DNA of 64,000 nucleotides from Tachypleus tridentatus (lineage: Eukaryota > Arthropoda > Merostomata > Xiphosura > Limulidae). The position numbers and the translations under genes were made by a program. The DNA is taken from assembly GCF_004210375.1 (NCBI RefSeq), contig NC_134825.1, forward strand, positions 7,068,001 to 7,132,000, given 5' to 3'. Under the pieces are notes generated by a model. The model searched no databases. It was given only the letters and a program-made list of their open reading frames with translations, and was not told the origin of the DNA. Of this stretch, positions 44,742 to 54,522 are shown in pieces (within the stretch, counting starts at the first letter, position 1; each line of letters starts with the position of its first letter).

Positions 44742-46305
44742 TATATACAGAGAGAGAGAGAGATAAATACTAGCCAACGTGCATTGTATGGCCATGTATG
44801 TATGAAAGTCACACGGTTACAAAGTTTACTATATAATATACATGGTTCAATGGTCCCTCCAGTCCCGTGTTTACAGGGTATAAGTAGAGTAGTTATATAT
44901 ATTTAACAACTTACTAGATAACACGTGATATGTTGATTACCATGTATTATAGGGATCATACATGTAGTACCACTACCAGTGATATCAGGAATAATTGTTA
45001 TCCAATCTGTATGAAGCTAGTCCAAAGGTTGTCACTGTTTCACGAAAGAACATCATAAATCAAATATATATTTCATTAAACTAAACTGTTTAAAATATGG
45101 CAGCACGATATCACTATTTTATAAATTCATGCCCATGGGCATAAAAAACAAAGAAACGTTATTATTAAAAAATACAGAAACAAGACGTGGTAGCTTAAAG
45201 TGAAAATGCAATCGCCAAAAAACAGTAAACAAAACATGTTTAAGGTTACACACATAATGTAAATATTATTTCCTTGAGCTACGTATCTCTATTGTGATTC
45301 CTGTCTAAAAGATGAGTTAAAATAGGAATTTTTAGCTTTAGGAAATAGTGTCAACACAAAGTCTCAAACTTTAAACTGGTTTGTTTACTCTTTTTTCTTA
45401 GCGACTACGTTTCTACTTTAGGCTACCTGTCTTGTTTCTTTAGTTTTTGAAGTTTCCTATTTCCCCATTTTAAATTAACAGTTTTTAATAATCTTACATA
45501 GAGGAGAAATTAAATAATAAAAAAGATGTAATGGATAGTTTAAAAATAAAGAAGTTAAATGCATGTATTTGTTGTGAAACATGAGGCAGCACAATAAGTT
45601 ATCTGTATTGTGCCCACCGTGAATATCGTAATCTGATTGTTAGCATTACAGACTATCAGGTTTACGGCTTTGTAGTAACTAAGGAGCATAATTATATGTA
45701 TCAATTATAATAAATGTTACTTCATCTATAAAATATATTGTTCTGTAAAGTAATATTCCAATATCATTACTTTGTAAGTTACTTTTGTGCTACTTCACTA
45801 AATATTTATATAATGTAAAATTTATTAGTCTAGTTTTCAAAAAATAACCGAAATACCAATATTTCTTACAGAAGACTTCTAATGAACGTCCCAAGTATAG
45901 GTTCGTTATCATCAGTAGTTGGTATAATCACCTACGCCTCTTAAGAATCACATATTTCTTCCTTTACTGTGTATTAATTACAAGTTACTATATATCGTCC
46001 ATAGCAGTTGTTAGTCTGGTACAGTCTTCAGGGAAGTCCTAACAAAGATTGTGATAATCACGGCTAGGGCTCGATCATGGGTCAGCTTGATAGAAATACT
46101 GATATGTTATCTACTCGACCCACTGTTATACCTACTTAATGGAAGAAATGCCCTCGGAAATTTAAAGAAGCTCTAACAGCATACAAAGGTAATGTTACTA
46201 TAATTATTGAAGCAGAGGAATATACCATCAAAATCCAAGTTATTTTTCACTCTCAAGTCTAGCCCGAGAGAGAGGAAAATACAGTACCCAAGAAACATAA
46301 GAAAT
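44742..46305. other. No gene recognised
   Basis: AT-rich, with a short GA microsatellite at 44751-44763. No exon or repeat family supported. Confidence 0.45.
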
Positions 46306-46309
46306 AATT

Positions 46310-46640
46310 TAGGAACACTGAAACAACTAACAGTATCACTAGAGTACCACTCAACACATTTATCAAATAGTCACACAGCTAACAGTTATACCAGAACACA
46401 ACCAAGCATATCACATATATTAAACAGTCACATAGCTGACAGTACTACTATATTACCGCCAAACATATCTATCAAATAGTCACACAGCTGACAACAGTAC
46501 TAGAGTACTACCAAACACATCTATTAAATAGTCACACAACATACAATACTAATTTATTACCACCAAACACATCTATCAGACAGTCACACACCTAACAGTA
46601 CTACTAAAATACTAACATATCTACGAAATGGTCAAACAAC
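46310..46640. repeat. Diverged tandem repeat, about 60-bp unit
   Basis: The phrases AACACATCTATCAAATAGTC, ACACAGCTAACAGTACTA and TACCACCAAACACATCTAT recur about five times with many changes. A SINE ends the array at 46646. Confidence 0.8.
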
Positions 46641-46645
46641 TAATA

Positions 46646-46927
46646 GTTTGTTTGTTTTGTTTGTTTTTGGAATTCCGCGCAAAGCTACACGAGGGCTATC
46701 TGTGCTAGCCGTCCCTAATTTAGCAGTGTAAGACTAGAGTGAAGTCAGCTAGTCATCACCACCCACTGCCAACTCTTGGGCTACTCTTTTATCAACGAAT
46801 AGTGAGATTGACCGTCACATTATAACGACACCACGGCTGAAAGGGCGAGCATGTTTGGTGCAACCGGGATTCGAACTCGCAACCCTCGAATTACGAGTCG
46901 AACGCCTTAACCAACCTTGCCATGCAG
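46646..46927 (-). repeat. tRNA-derived SINE, copy 10
   Basis: A full-length reverse copy near consensus, from GTTTGTTTTGTTTG...GGAATTCCGCGCAAAGC to the head ACCAACCTTGCCATGCAGGG. Confidence 0.95.
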
Positions 46928-47141
46928 GGGCGTGGCCAGTATTCCCTTCAAACTTTGCTTCTGTGACCTGGATAATGAAATTTAGACATTAACCTATTTG
47001 CACATTTTCATTTACAAAGGGTTCGAATAAAACAATATATTAATCAAGATTTACATTTATTTATACTAAAATTGAACAAAAATGTTTAGAAGTGAGAAGT
47101 TTGTCGACATTTGCGACTGTAATATAAATCACTTTCACGTA

Positions 47142-47970
47142 TCAGCCCCCAAATATAGTCTCGGCATTCGACTTTGCTAGACCAAGATCTCTCATAAAGT
47201 CAGTAAGGTCTCTTTGGTTGGGGTAGTATGGGTTTCTCTCACCAGCTGCACCTCTGAAATTGTAAGCTGGATCTTTAATGTCTACCTCCTCTTCTGATTT
47301 GCTGCTCTCTTCTGAGGATGGCTGCTTTCTCTCTGGCGGAGTGAGTACAGGGAGCTCAGGGCAGTGTGGCATAAGGGCGATGGATGATGGAAGGTCCGGA
47401 TACATGATAGCAAATGCATTCCTGCCAGCCCAACGTTTGGAAGGGTCCACCATGCAGAAGTAACAATTGCTTAAGTGGTCAGTGAGTTCACGCCACATTC
47501 TTGAAATAGTGAGCTTCATGTCTCTCTTTTCCCCTCTGTACCATCCTGCAAAAGAGCAAAATCAAATTGTTATTATGAAGAATAAATTTATTTCATCCAC
47601 AACTAATGTGTAAAAGGTTCGTGTAAAATATTTTATATGTGATATTTTTTTCTATACTATTAGAAGTTTTAAAAAGTTAAAAGATATTTAAAATTTAAAA
47701 GGTCTAAAATTTGTATAATACAAAATCTTAGTATTCAAGCATGCAAAAATTGTCCGTCTTACCTTCTAGAGTTGTTTTGCAGTGCCAACAAGTAAAATGA
47801 GGTGGCCAGGGTTAATCTTGATCCCCGACAGGCATACCGAAATATGCCTTGTAGGCTTCACACATCTTAGCACATGCTGTCACAGAGTACTTTTTCGCTA
47901 CTGTCTTGATAAATTGGCCACATACTTAGCAGAATGCGTCTGGAGAATGCTTACAGCTTCTTGATGCCAT
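47142..47970 (-). pseudogene. Uncharacterised zinc-binding family (N-terminal part), intron-containing
   Basis: A paralogue of the N-terminal part of the protein at 50177-51883. Exon 1 (47970-47763) starts ATG and reads SPDAFC-stop-VCGQFIKTVAKKYS, then CEAYKAYFGMPVGDQD-stop-PW and HFTCWHCKTTLEG. It has the same CxxC...CxxC pattern, but two one-base nonsense changes (TAA). Donor G-GTAAGA (47762) and acceptor TTTTGCAG (47546) bound a 217-bp intron that restores the frame exactly. Exon 2 (47545-47142) runs WREL.DHLSNCYFCMVDPSK, an acidic Ser/Glu-rich stretch, and RDLTDFMRDLGLAKSNAE, and then stops. The C-terminal 340 residues of the relative are absent. The role is unknown; it may be a decayed transposon or a former host gene. 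A compact promoter-like array lies just upstream. Confidence 0.75.
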
Positions 47971-48024
47971 CTCTGATAAAATCAGATAGGTCTATCTAAA
48001 CTAAACTGAAGTGGTGAGCCTCTG

Positions 48025-48033
48025 TATATATAT
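48025..48033 (-). promoter_or_regulatory. TATA-like box upstream of the 47970 ORF
   Basis: On the minus strand TAATATATATACA lies about 55 bases before the ATG at 47970. This is a normal distance for a TATA box followed by a 25-30 base 5' untranslated leader. Confidence 0.4.
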
Positions 48034-48040
48034 TACGATG

Positions 48041-48140
48041 GAAAGTTCTGGACAATTCTAAAAGGTTCTTGAGAATTTTCCTAAGTTCTACAACATTTTA
48101 GAAAGTTCTTGAAAATTTTTGTAAGCTCGAGAAAAATTCT
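48041..48140 (-). promoter_or_regulatory. Decamer array of GAAnnTTCnn units (heat-shock-element-like)
   Basis: For 100 bases the sequence keeps a 10-bp period in which GAA (or one-off) and TTC (or TTT) triplets alternate every 5 bases: GAAAGTTCTG, GACAATTCTA, AAAGGTTCTT, GAGAATTTTC, CTAAGTTCTA, CAACATTTTA, GAAAGTTCTT, GAAAATTTTT, GTAAGCTCGA, GAAAAATTCT. Bases 48101-48113 hold a perfect GAAnnTTCnnGAA trimer, the consensus bound by heat-shock factor. The array sits directly upstream of the TATA-like box of the 47970 ORF. A plain decamer minisatellite is the alternative. Confidence 0.5.
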
Positions 48141-49753
48141 CTGTCAACTACCCAGCACTGAATCTACCTGGAATATTCTGAAAAAATGGGTAAATTTGAA
48201 AATTTCATTACCCAGGTCACAAAAGCAAAGTTTGAATGGAAAAAGAGGTCTTTTTTATTTACTTTAAGCATAAGCAATTGGGAAATAACACTTTCTGTCC
48301 AGGAACAAGAAAAAGTAAAAATTTTATGATACAGCGTTATTATAGTTAAGTTAGTATTATTCATATCACATAACATAATAATAGAGCTTTGGATTTTACA
48401 TCTTAAATGTCATTAAAGTCGTTATAAGATTCACAAAAATTAGCTAATTTTGTTATAGCAACAGAAATATGATAAGTTAACCACACGATTATTCTTTAAT
48501 ATACAGAGTCAAAAAAAGAACTGTTCAATCTATGCAAAATGTATGGCGACTTTCTTGAGTTACAGGAGCATCCAAATGCAGAAAAATAAGACGGATAATA
48601 TATCTTTACAAGTCTTTCTTTAATGATTCATTTGCTATGGATTTCCAATGAAAAGAAATGTAACATCATCTGGAGTGCTCACACTTTACGATGCACCCAA
48701 AATCAGAGCTTCTTATGTTAGCTGGAAATACAACACTCAAAGTTATATTTAACAGATTATGTAAAGAGCATTTTGACTGAGACTTTGTTATAATATTTAA
48801 TTCTGGAAGTTTTGTTAATTATATATTAATAATAGCTTACTGGGATATGATGAAACTTGAACTTCACATAAGAAATGTATGTAGAGACTTGTATACGATG
48901 TTAAAACATGCTTATTAAATACTCATGGGGTATAATTTATCATAAAAGATTAAGCCAGACATATAATAATCTGAATTTTGATAATTAATTTCAATACAGA
49001 TTTTTAACTGTTGATTAACATATTTTATGATTTTACTACACACTATAAGTGAAAGATAATGCATCACATGTTATCATAACATTGTTGCAAAATCTAAGTG
49101 AGGAAAAATATATTTGAAAGCTAATCCAATATTCTATAAGCTAAGATGTTTATAGTATAGTAGTGTATCTTGAAGTTTAATTAATATCAATATGCTTGTT
49201 AAGTCTATGATTTTTTGTTGTTGTTGTAACGATAAACAGTAAATATGCCGATTTATAAAATGTGAAAGAATAATCACTTGATTTATAATTTAATATCCCT
49301 TTAAGATTATGATTCCCAACTCTCGTTTCAGCAATAAACTATGTTCATTTGTGAAAAATGTTTTTGATGCTTTGATGAACTAATAATTTTAAATGTTATA
49401 ATGTCCATAAAGTAAAGTTTTAAAAGATATGGAAATAGAATTTCTGATTTCTCTCTCGGTTTTCAAGTGAAAGCATTACTTGTTTTAGCCTTTGGCAAAC
49501 ACATCACTTGGTCTTATACAATGGTATAGATTTCCAAACTTGCTATCAACTGGAATGCGTCAGCAATAGGTTGAGAGAGCAATCTATCTATATTGAAAGT
49601 TCATTTTTCAAAAGGGTTAGACAAATATTATCGAGCCTATGTAAAGTTTCATTCAGCAAAAAAGCAAGCTCTAGATAAAGACTTGTGAAAATATCTACAG
49701 AAATGTAAGACATTTTTACATTAAGAACGATTAAACATAACTGTTTACGTAGA
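48141..49753. other. No gene recognised between the two divergent copies
   Basis: AT-rich spacer between the minus-strand relative and the CACTG-type element. No coding or terminal repeat is recognised. Confidence 0.45.
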
Positions 49754-49921
49754 TAACACAGGTCAACAAATTTTTTCGAAATCTCAGTTGCATAAGATTT
49801 TTTTACTCATTCTTACCCTTTGTGACCTGCTAAATTCAAATATGAAAACGGTTCAGCTCTACATGCTCTAGTTTTAATGCAATTTTAAGTTTTTCATTCT
49901 AGCCTTTTGTGGTCAAATTAA

Positions 49922-50106
49922 CACGTTTCCTGCGATGCCTATATTGGCAAACCGGCAACTGCTGCGATGCTCTTGTACATCTGACAGCTTCAGTGCTGCA
50001 TGAGCTATGATAACGTGAGGTTGTCGTTACACTTGTCTCTAGCCTGCAACTTAGTTGAAGGTAAGACAATAGTGGGACACCGGTGGGTCCCATCGCAGGA
50101 AACGTG
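49922..50106. mobile_element. piggyBac-type MITE, 185 bp, TTAA duplication
   Basis: Perfect 16-bp inverted ends CACGTTTCCTGCGATG (49922-49937) and CATCGCAGGAAACGTG (50091-50106) sit between TTAA at 49918-49921 and 50107-50110, the target of piggyBac transposases. There is no coding capacity. It lies between the left end and the gene of the CACTG-type element, so it could disturb that element's leader. Confidence 0.92.
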
Positions 50107-50176
50107 TTAATTACTTACACGTTTATGTTATCAACAGAGATATTAAAATTGTTTAGATTTTGTTTCAGATCTGATC

Positions 50177-51883
50177 ATGGCTACAAGGAGACATCAATGT
50201 GAGAACAAGCCGGACGCTTTTTGTTATATTTGTGGATGCTTCACGCTTATTCGTCAAAGGCGTAATATAACATCGTTTCTGAGGCGTGCTTATAAAGCGT
50301 ACTTTGGACTTGCTCTTGGTGACCAAGACAAGAAATGGGCCCCACATATTGTGTGTCATAACTGCGAGAAAATGCTGCGTGACTGGACAAAAGGGAAACG
50401 TAAGGGTTTACCTTTCGGGATTTCCATGACCTGGCGAGAACCGATGGACCACACAACTGACTGCTATTTTTGTCTGGTCAATACAAAGGGCATTGGCAAG
50501 AAAAACAGACACAAAATCTCATATCCTAGTATCCCCTCAGCAATCCGACCTACTCTGCACTCTGATGAGCTCCCAATCCCAGTTTTTAAAGGATTTCTTC
50601 CATCTGAAGATGTGGGTAGTGACCAAGAGCAAGAGACTGCTGATGAAACTCAAGAAATACTTTCAGAATCTGGCGATCCTTCTTATGAGACCCCACAGTC
50701 ATTAACTCCTCAACAGTTTAGCCAGCCAGAGTTGAATGACCTTGTGCGTGATTTGGGTCTCTCCAAAATGCAGCTGAAGTGTTAGCTTCCAGGATGCAAG
50801 AAAAGAATCAGATGAGCCATACAACTAAAGTGTCATACTTCCGAAATCGGGAGCAGACTTTTGTGCCATTTTTTTACAGAGGAGAATATGTTTGTTTATT
50901 GTCATAATATCTCAGGTCTTCTCCAGGAATTAGGGATGCCAGTATACCATCCAATTTCTAGATTGTTTCTAGATTGTTCTAAGCAAAGTTTGAAGTGCAT
51001 TCTACTTCATAATGACAATGTCTATGCAGCTGTTCCAATTGGACACTCTGTGTATTTACGAGAGGAATATAATGACATTAAGACTGTGATTGACCTACTA
51101 AAATACCACGAGCACAACTGGACAATTTGTGTGGACCTCAAAATGGTTACTTTCCTCTTAGGTCAACAAAGAGGATTTACAAAGTATCCCTGCTATCTTT
51201 GCATGTGGGACAGCCGAGCTCGAGAAAAGCACTGGAACCAGAAGGAGTGGCCCATACGTGAGACTCTGAAGGCAGGTATGCCAAATATTGTCAACGATCC
51301 AATTGTCAGTCGAGAAAAGATCATATTTCCTCCTCTCCATATCAAGCTGGGCTTGATGAAACAGTTTATAAAGGCGTTGAATACTGACGGTGAATGCTTC
51401 CAACACATATTTTCTGTGCTCCCTGGTTTGTCCTTCGAGAAGATCAAGGCAGGTGTTTTTGATGGACCACAGATTCGTGCACTTGTGCATGATCAAGAAT
51501 TTGCCAGAAAGATGAACGACAAGGAAAGGACTGCATGGCTTTCATTTGTGGCGGTGATGGCAAACTTTCTCGGTAATAAAAAAGCTGACAACTATGAAAC
51601 TTTTGTAGCGAATATGTTGTCAGCTTTTCGCGATCTTGGATGTAACGTGAGTGTCAAACTCCATTACCTGTACAGTCATCTTGATAGATTCCCTGAGAAC
51701 CCAGGAGCTGTAAGTGACGAGCAAGGCGAGCGGTTCCATCAGGACCTCAAGACCATGGAAGAGCGTTACCAAAGGAGATGGGACAAACATATGATGGCAG
51801 ATTACTGCTGGAGCATTAAACGAGAATGCCCTGAGACAGTCCACAAACGCAAGAGCTACAAGCGGAAATTCATGCCTGAGTAG
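50177..51883 (+). pseudogene. Uncharacterised transposon protein, zinc-binding plus possible DDE fold
   Basis: The first frame (50177-50785, 202 aa) has CYIC (16-19), AYKAYFGLALGDQDKKWAPH, CHNC (60-63), H92/CYFC (92-99), an acidic Gln/Glu-rich linker and LNDLVRDLGLSK: a CxxC...CxxC N-terminal domain like insect ZAD fingers. A missing A in an A-run at 50767-50770 shifts into a bridge (NAAEVLASRMQEKNQ...YFRNREQTFVPFF). An extra T near 50868-50873 then shifts to the second frame (50861-51883, 340 aa). That frame contains LFLDCSKQSLKCILLHN (D38), WTICVDLKMV (D92), CYLC (111-114), H124, and DEQGERFHQD (Glu about 287-290). D-D-E with a CxxC/H insertion suits a cut-and-paste transposase. I recall similar repetitive unnamed proteins in other arthropods. 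The two slips compensate, so the copy is young. Confidence 0.7.
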
Positions 51884-52261
51884 ACTGCAATTGAGCTTTG
51901 CCTGCTCATAGTAGCAAATGTCTTATCTACTAATCAGTTTTATATAAATAAATTGAATTATAACTTTATATAAAATTGAATTTATATAAATAACTTGAAT
52001 ACATTTATACTATCTTGCATTTTCTTTTTTATTACCCAGCTATATTAAAGAGTTTTATAACATATTTTATCACATATTTTTCATGATAGACTACGACGTC
52101 AATGTGATGATGACGAAATTTTGAGATTTTCAAATACCTTGATTGCAAAAAAAGTAGAGCACTGAGTAAAAAACTAACTTCAGATCTGAAATCAGGGCAA
52201 GAAATTATGTAATACCAAGTGTTTGATATAAATGCAACAAAAACTTTGTTGACCAGTGTAA

Positions 52262-53330
52262 TTCAAACTTTAGTGAAAATGATCAATTTATGAAGTTAAA
52301 CATAAAAATGATTGTACATTAAATAATGGTCTTTTTAAGGGCACTATTTGTTATACATTATTTATAGAAATTAATTACCAACAAGCATTTTGCATGCCAG
52401 ATTAAAGAACTGCAAAACGTATTTCACGTAAATCAAATATAGAAATAAAACTATAATCAATAGGTTAAATATACATTAAATCAACATTTAAAATCACAAA
52501 CAGCTATGTCAACTGTTTCATTAAATATTTATAAAAAACGAAACATCAGATGTGGCAGAACGTTTCATTATTTATATAACTTAGATAAGGAAAATCTATG
52601 GAACTAATGAACTAGCGAAATCTTTTATACACAAAGTAATGGATAATTTGAAAGGAGAATTTACTATAATGTTTGTCTCATTCAAATAATAGATGGGTTA
52701 TGATACTATGTGTGATATATCTCCAACACAGTTATAATAGTTGTCTCTTTAAAATACGGTCTTACTTGTGACATTTTGGAAAAGATAATTAAATTTAGAC
52801 TACAATGTTGATAACGTAATTACATTGAGAAACTCTACAAGCTTGTCGTCCCATTGAACTATCCTTTTATAGAAACTCCATCTGCCCTTAGACCACAAAT
52901 CTTAGTAAGACCATCCAATTTTGTAAAACACCTATAAAATAATCAGTTAAATAAATGAATACTATAAAGGTATTTGCAACAAGTTGAACTGTATCCAATC
53001 CTAGTGAATTATAGTAGCGCTGTTCAACTATGGAAATACTATCCTTAGTACAACTATGCACATAGAGAACATGCCTAGTAAAACCATCCACCTATATGAA
53101 TAAAACTATTTATAACACCATCCGCCTGTAGAACCTTGGGAACATCGTCCATCTGTAGAAACATCATCCACATTGTAATACGAACATAATGCAGTTAAAT
53201 ATGTAAACAAAAATTATAAAATACTGATAATTATAAAACAACATTATGCAAATTAGATAAACTTGATTTTAAAACATTTATAATCGAGATGAAGTTGATC
53301 ACACCTTTATCTACATAACTGTAGTGGTTC
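52262..53330. other. No gene; weak 30-60 bp repeats
   Basis: AT-rich. Between 52880 and 53170 the phrase 'ACCATCCA.CT.TAGAA' recurs several times (GACCATCCAATTTTG, AACCATCCACCTATATG, CACCATCCGCCTGTAG, CATCGTCCATCTGTAG), a decayed tandem array. Confidence 0.5.
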
Positions 53331-53333
53331 ACT

Positions 53334-53400
53334 TATGTGTGTGTTTTCTTATAGCAAAGCCACATCGGGATATCTGCTGAGTCCACAGAGGGAAATCGAG
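53334..53400 (-). repeat. Second SINE family, reverse fragment
   Basis: TGTGTGTGTTTTCTTATAGC, AAAGCCACATCGGGATATCT and GCTGAGTCCACAGAGGGAAA match the tail half of the family; the tRNA-like head is missing. Confidence 0.75.
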
Positions 53401-53939
53401 GATAATTTACGACCTATCTGCTTATTAATTATACCAAGATTGGCAGGTTTGTTATAGAGAAAAACTGGCAGTTTCCAGTAAATAAAAACAATTTGGTTCA
53501 CAAAGAGTTTAAAGAATAAAATTAAAGAAAAGCGTTATTAATATAAGAACTTCAAAATTATTACAATAACGCAAACTTGAAAGAATATAAAGAAAGTTGA
53601 TGAAACTGAATATTAGGAAATGAAATTAGTGTATGGAAAAAACTTTGGTTGAGAATTTAAAAATTAACAGTATGGTTTTCTTTAAATAGATCAAGGATAA
53701 GCATTATGTCAGGATTGAAATAGGTCCTTAAAGGAATGATAGAGGAAGGCTTTTATTTCAGTATTACTAGAAGTGTGGATCATTAAATTCTAGTTTTAAT
53801 TTAGTTTTTACAAATGACAATTTCAGCAATATTCTTCATACTGAACAGCTATTAGATTGAAGTAAGACCAAACAAGATCATCACATTATTCTGAGCTTAT
53901 TAAGAGAAAATTGGGAAGTTTAAAGGATGATAGTGATTG

Positions 53940-54430
53940 GACCATAAATCTTCCCAAGGGTTTTTAAGAACATTAAGGATTGGATATGTGAGATACTTGC
54001 TATTATTTTTGTAAGTTTTTAAACAGTGAGAAGGTACCAGAGGATTGGAAGTTAGTCAGTGTAACTCCTCTTTTCAAGAGAAGTGATAAAAATTGCTTCA
54101 ATAATTTAATAACAGTTAGTCTTACCTCAGTTATTTAATAAAGTTTAAATGCTTCTGGATAGTCAGCATAGGTTTATTTGGTCAGAATCTTTCCTTACTA
54201 TTTTTCACATTCTTTGAAAAGGTTGTTTCTTATGTTAATGGATGTATCTTGGTTTTCAGAAAGCATTTAATAAGGTGTTATATAAAAGATTTGTTAAGAA
54301 TATTGTTGACGTGGTGTTAAGTGATAAATTGGCTCATTGGATAGAAAACTGGCTAGTTGAAAGAACGCAGAAGATTGTTATGAACGAACTTCAATCAAAC
54401 TGGAGTAATATCGGTGGTGGTTACTAGTTG
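53940..54430 (+). mobile_element. CR1-like LINE fragment
   Basis: Plus-strand frames contain KVPEDWKLVSVTPLFKRSDK (the RT 'P..WK...V.PLFKKGD' block) near 54030. Then, in a second frame at 54242-54420, come YLGFQKAFNKVLYKRFVKNI and HWIENWLVERTQKIV. The order is that of the CR1-type RT and the same family as at 22.1 and 38.3 kb. It ends at a SINE fragment. Confidence 0.75.
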
Positions 54431-54522
54431 CCTTCTCTCTAGTCTTACATTGCTAAATTAGGAACAGCTAGCGCACACGGCCATCGTGTAGCTTTACGCG
54501 AAATTCAAAAACCAAACCATAA
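54411..54522 (+). repeat. tRNA-derived SINE, copy 11, 3' half
   Basis: Only the body and tail remain: GGTGGTTACTAGTTGCCTTC, TCTAGTCTTACATTGCTAAA, then ACGCGAAATTCAAAAACCAA. Confidence 0.88.

Larger units (their letters stand above)
49757..52258 (+). mobile_element. DNA transposon of unclassified family with CACAG/CACTG inverted ends
   Basis: The left end CACAGGTCAACAAATTTTTT (49757 onward) and the complement of the right end, CACTGGTCAACAAAGTTTTT (ending at 52258), match at 18 of 20 bases. TAA stands on both outer sides (49754-49756 and 52259-52261), a likely 3-bp duplication. Further inside, GTTGCATAAGATTT and GTTGCATTTATATC also correspond. Length is 2502 bp. It carries one gene (50177-51883) and a piggyBac-type MITE in its leader. 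CACTA/G ends with 2-4 bp duplications are the mark of CMC-type (CACTA, Mirage, Chapaev) transposons, but the protein is not a standard CACTA transposase that I recognise. Confidence 0.75.

Noticed and set aside
46207-46479. 90-codon frame ending in the 60-bp array
   Set aside because: Its residues are Ser/His/Asn-rich because of the repeat; no conserved pattern and no splice context.
51158-51496. 112-codon minus-strand frame
   Set aside because: Antisense to the conserved part of the CACTG-element protein; the plus frame carries the motifs.
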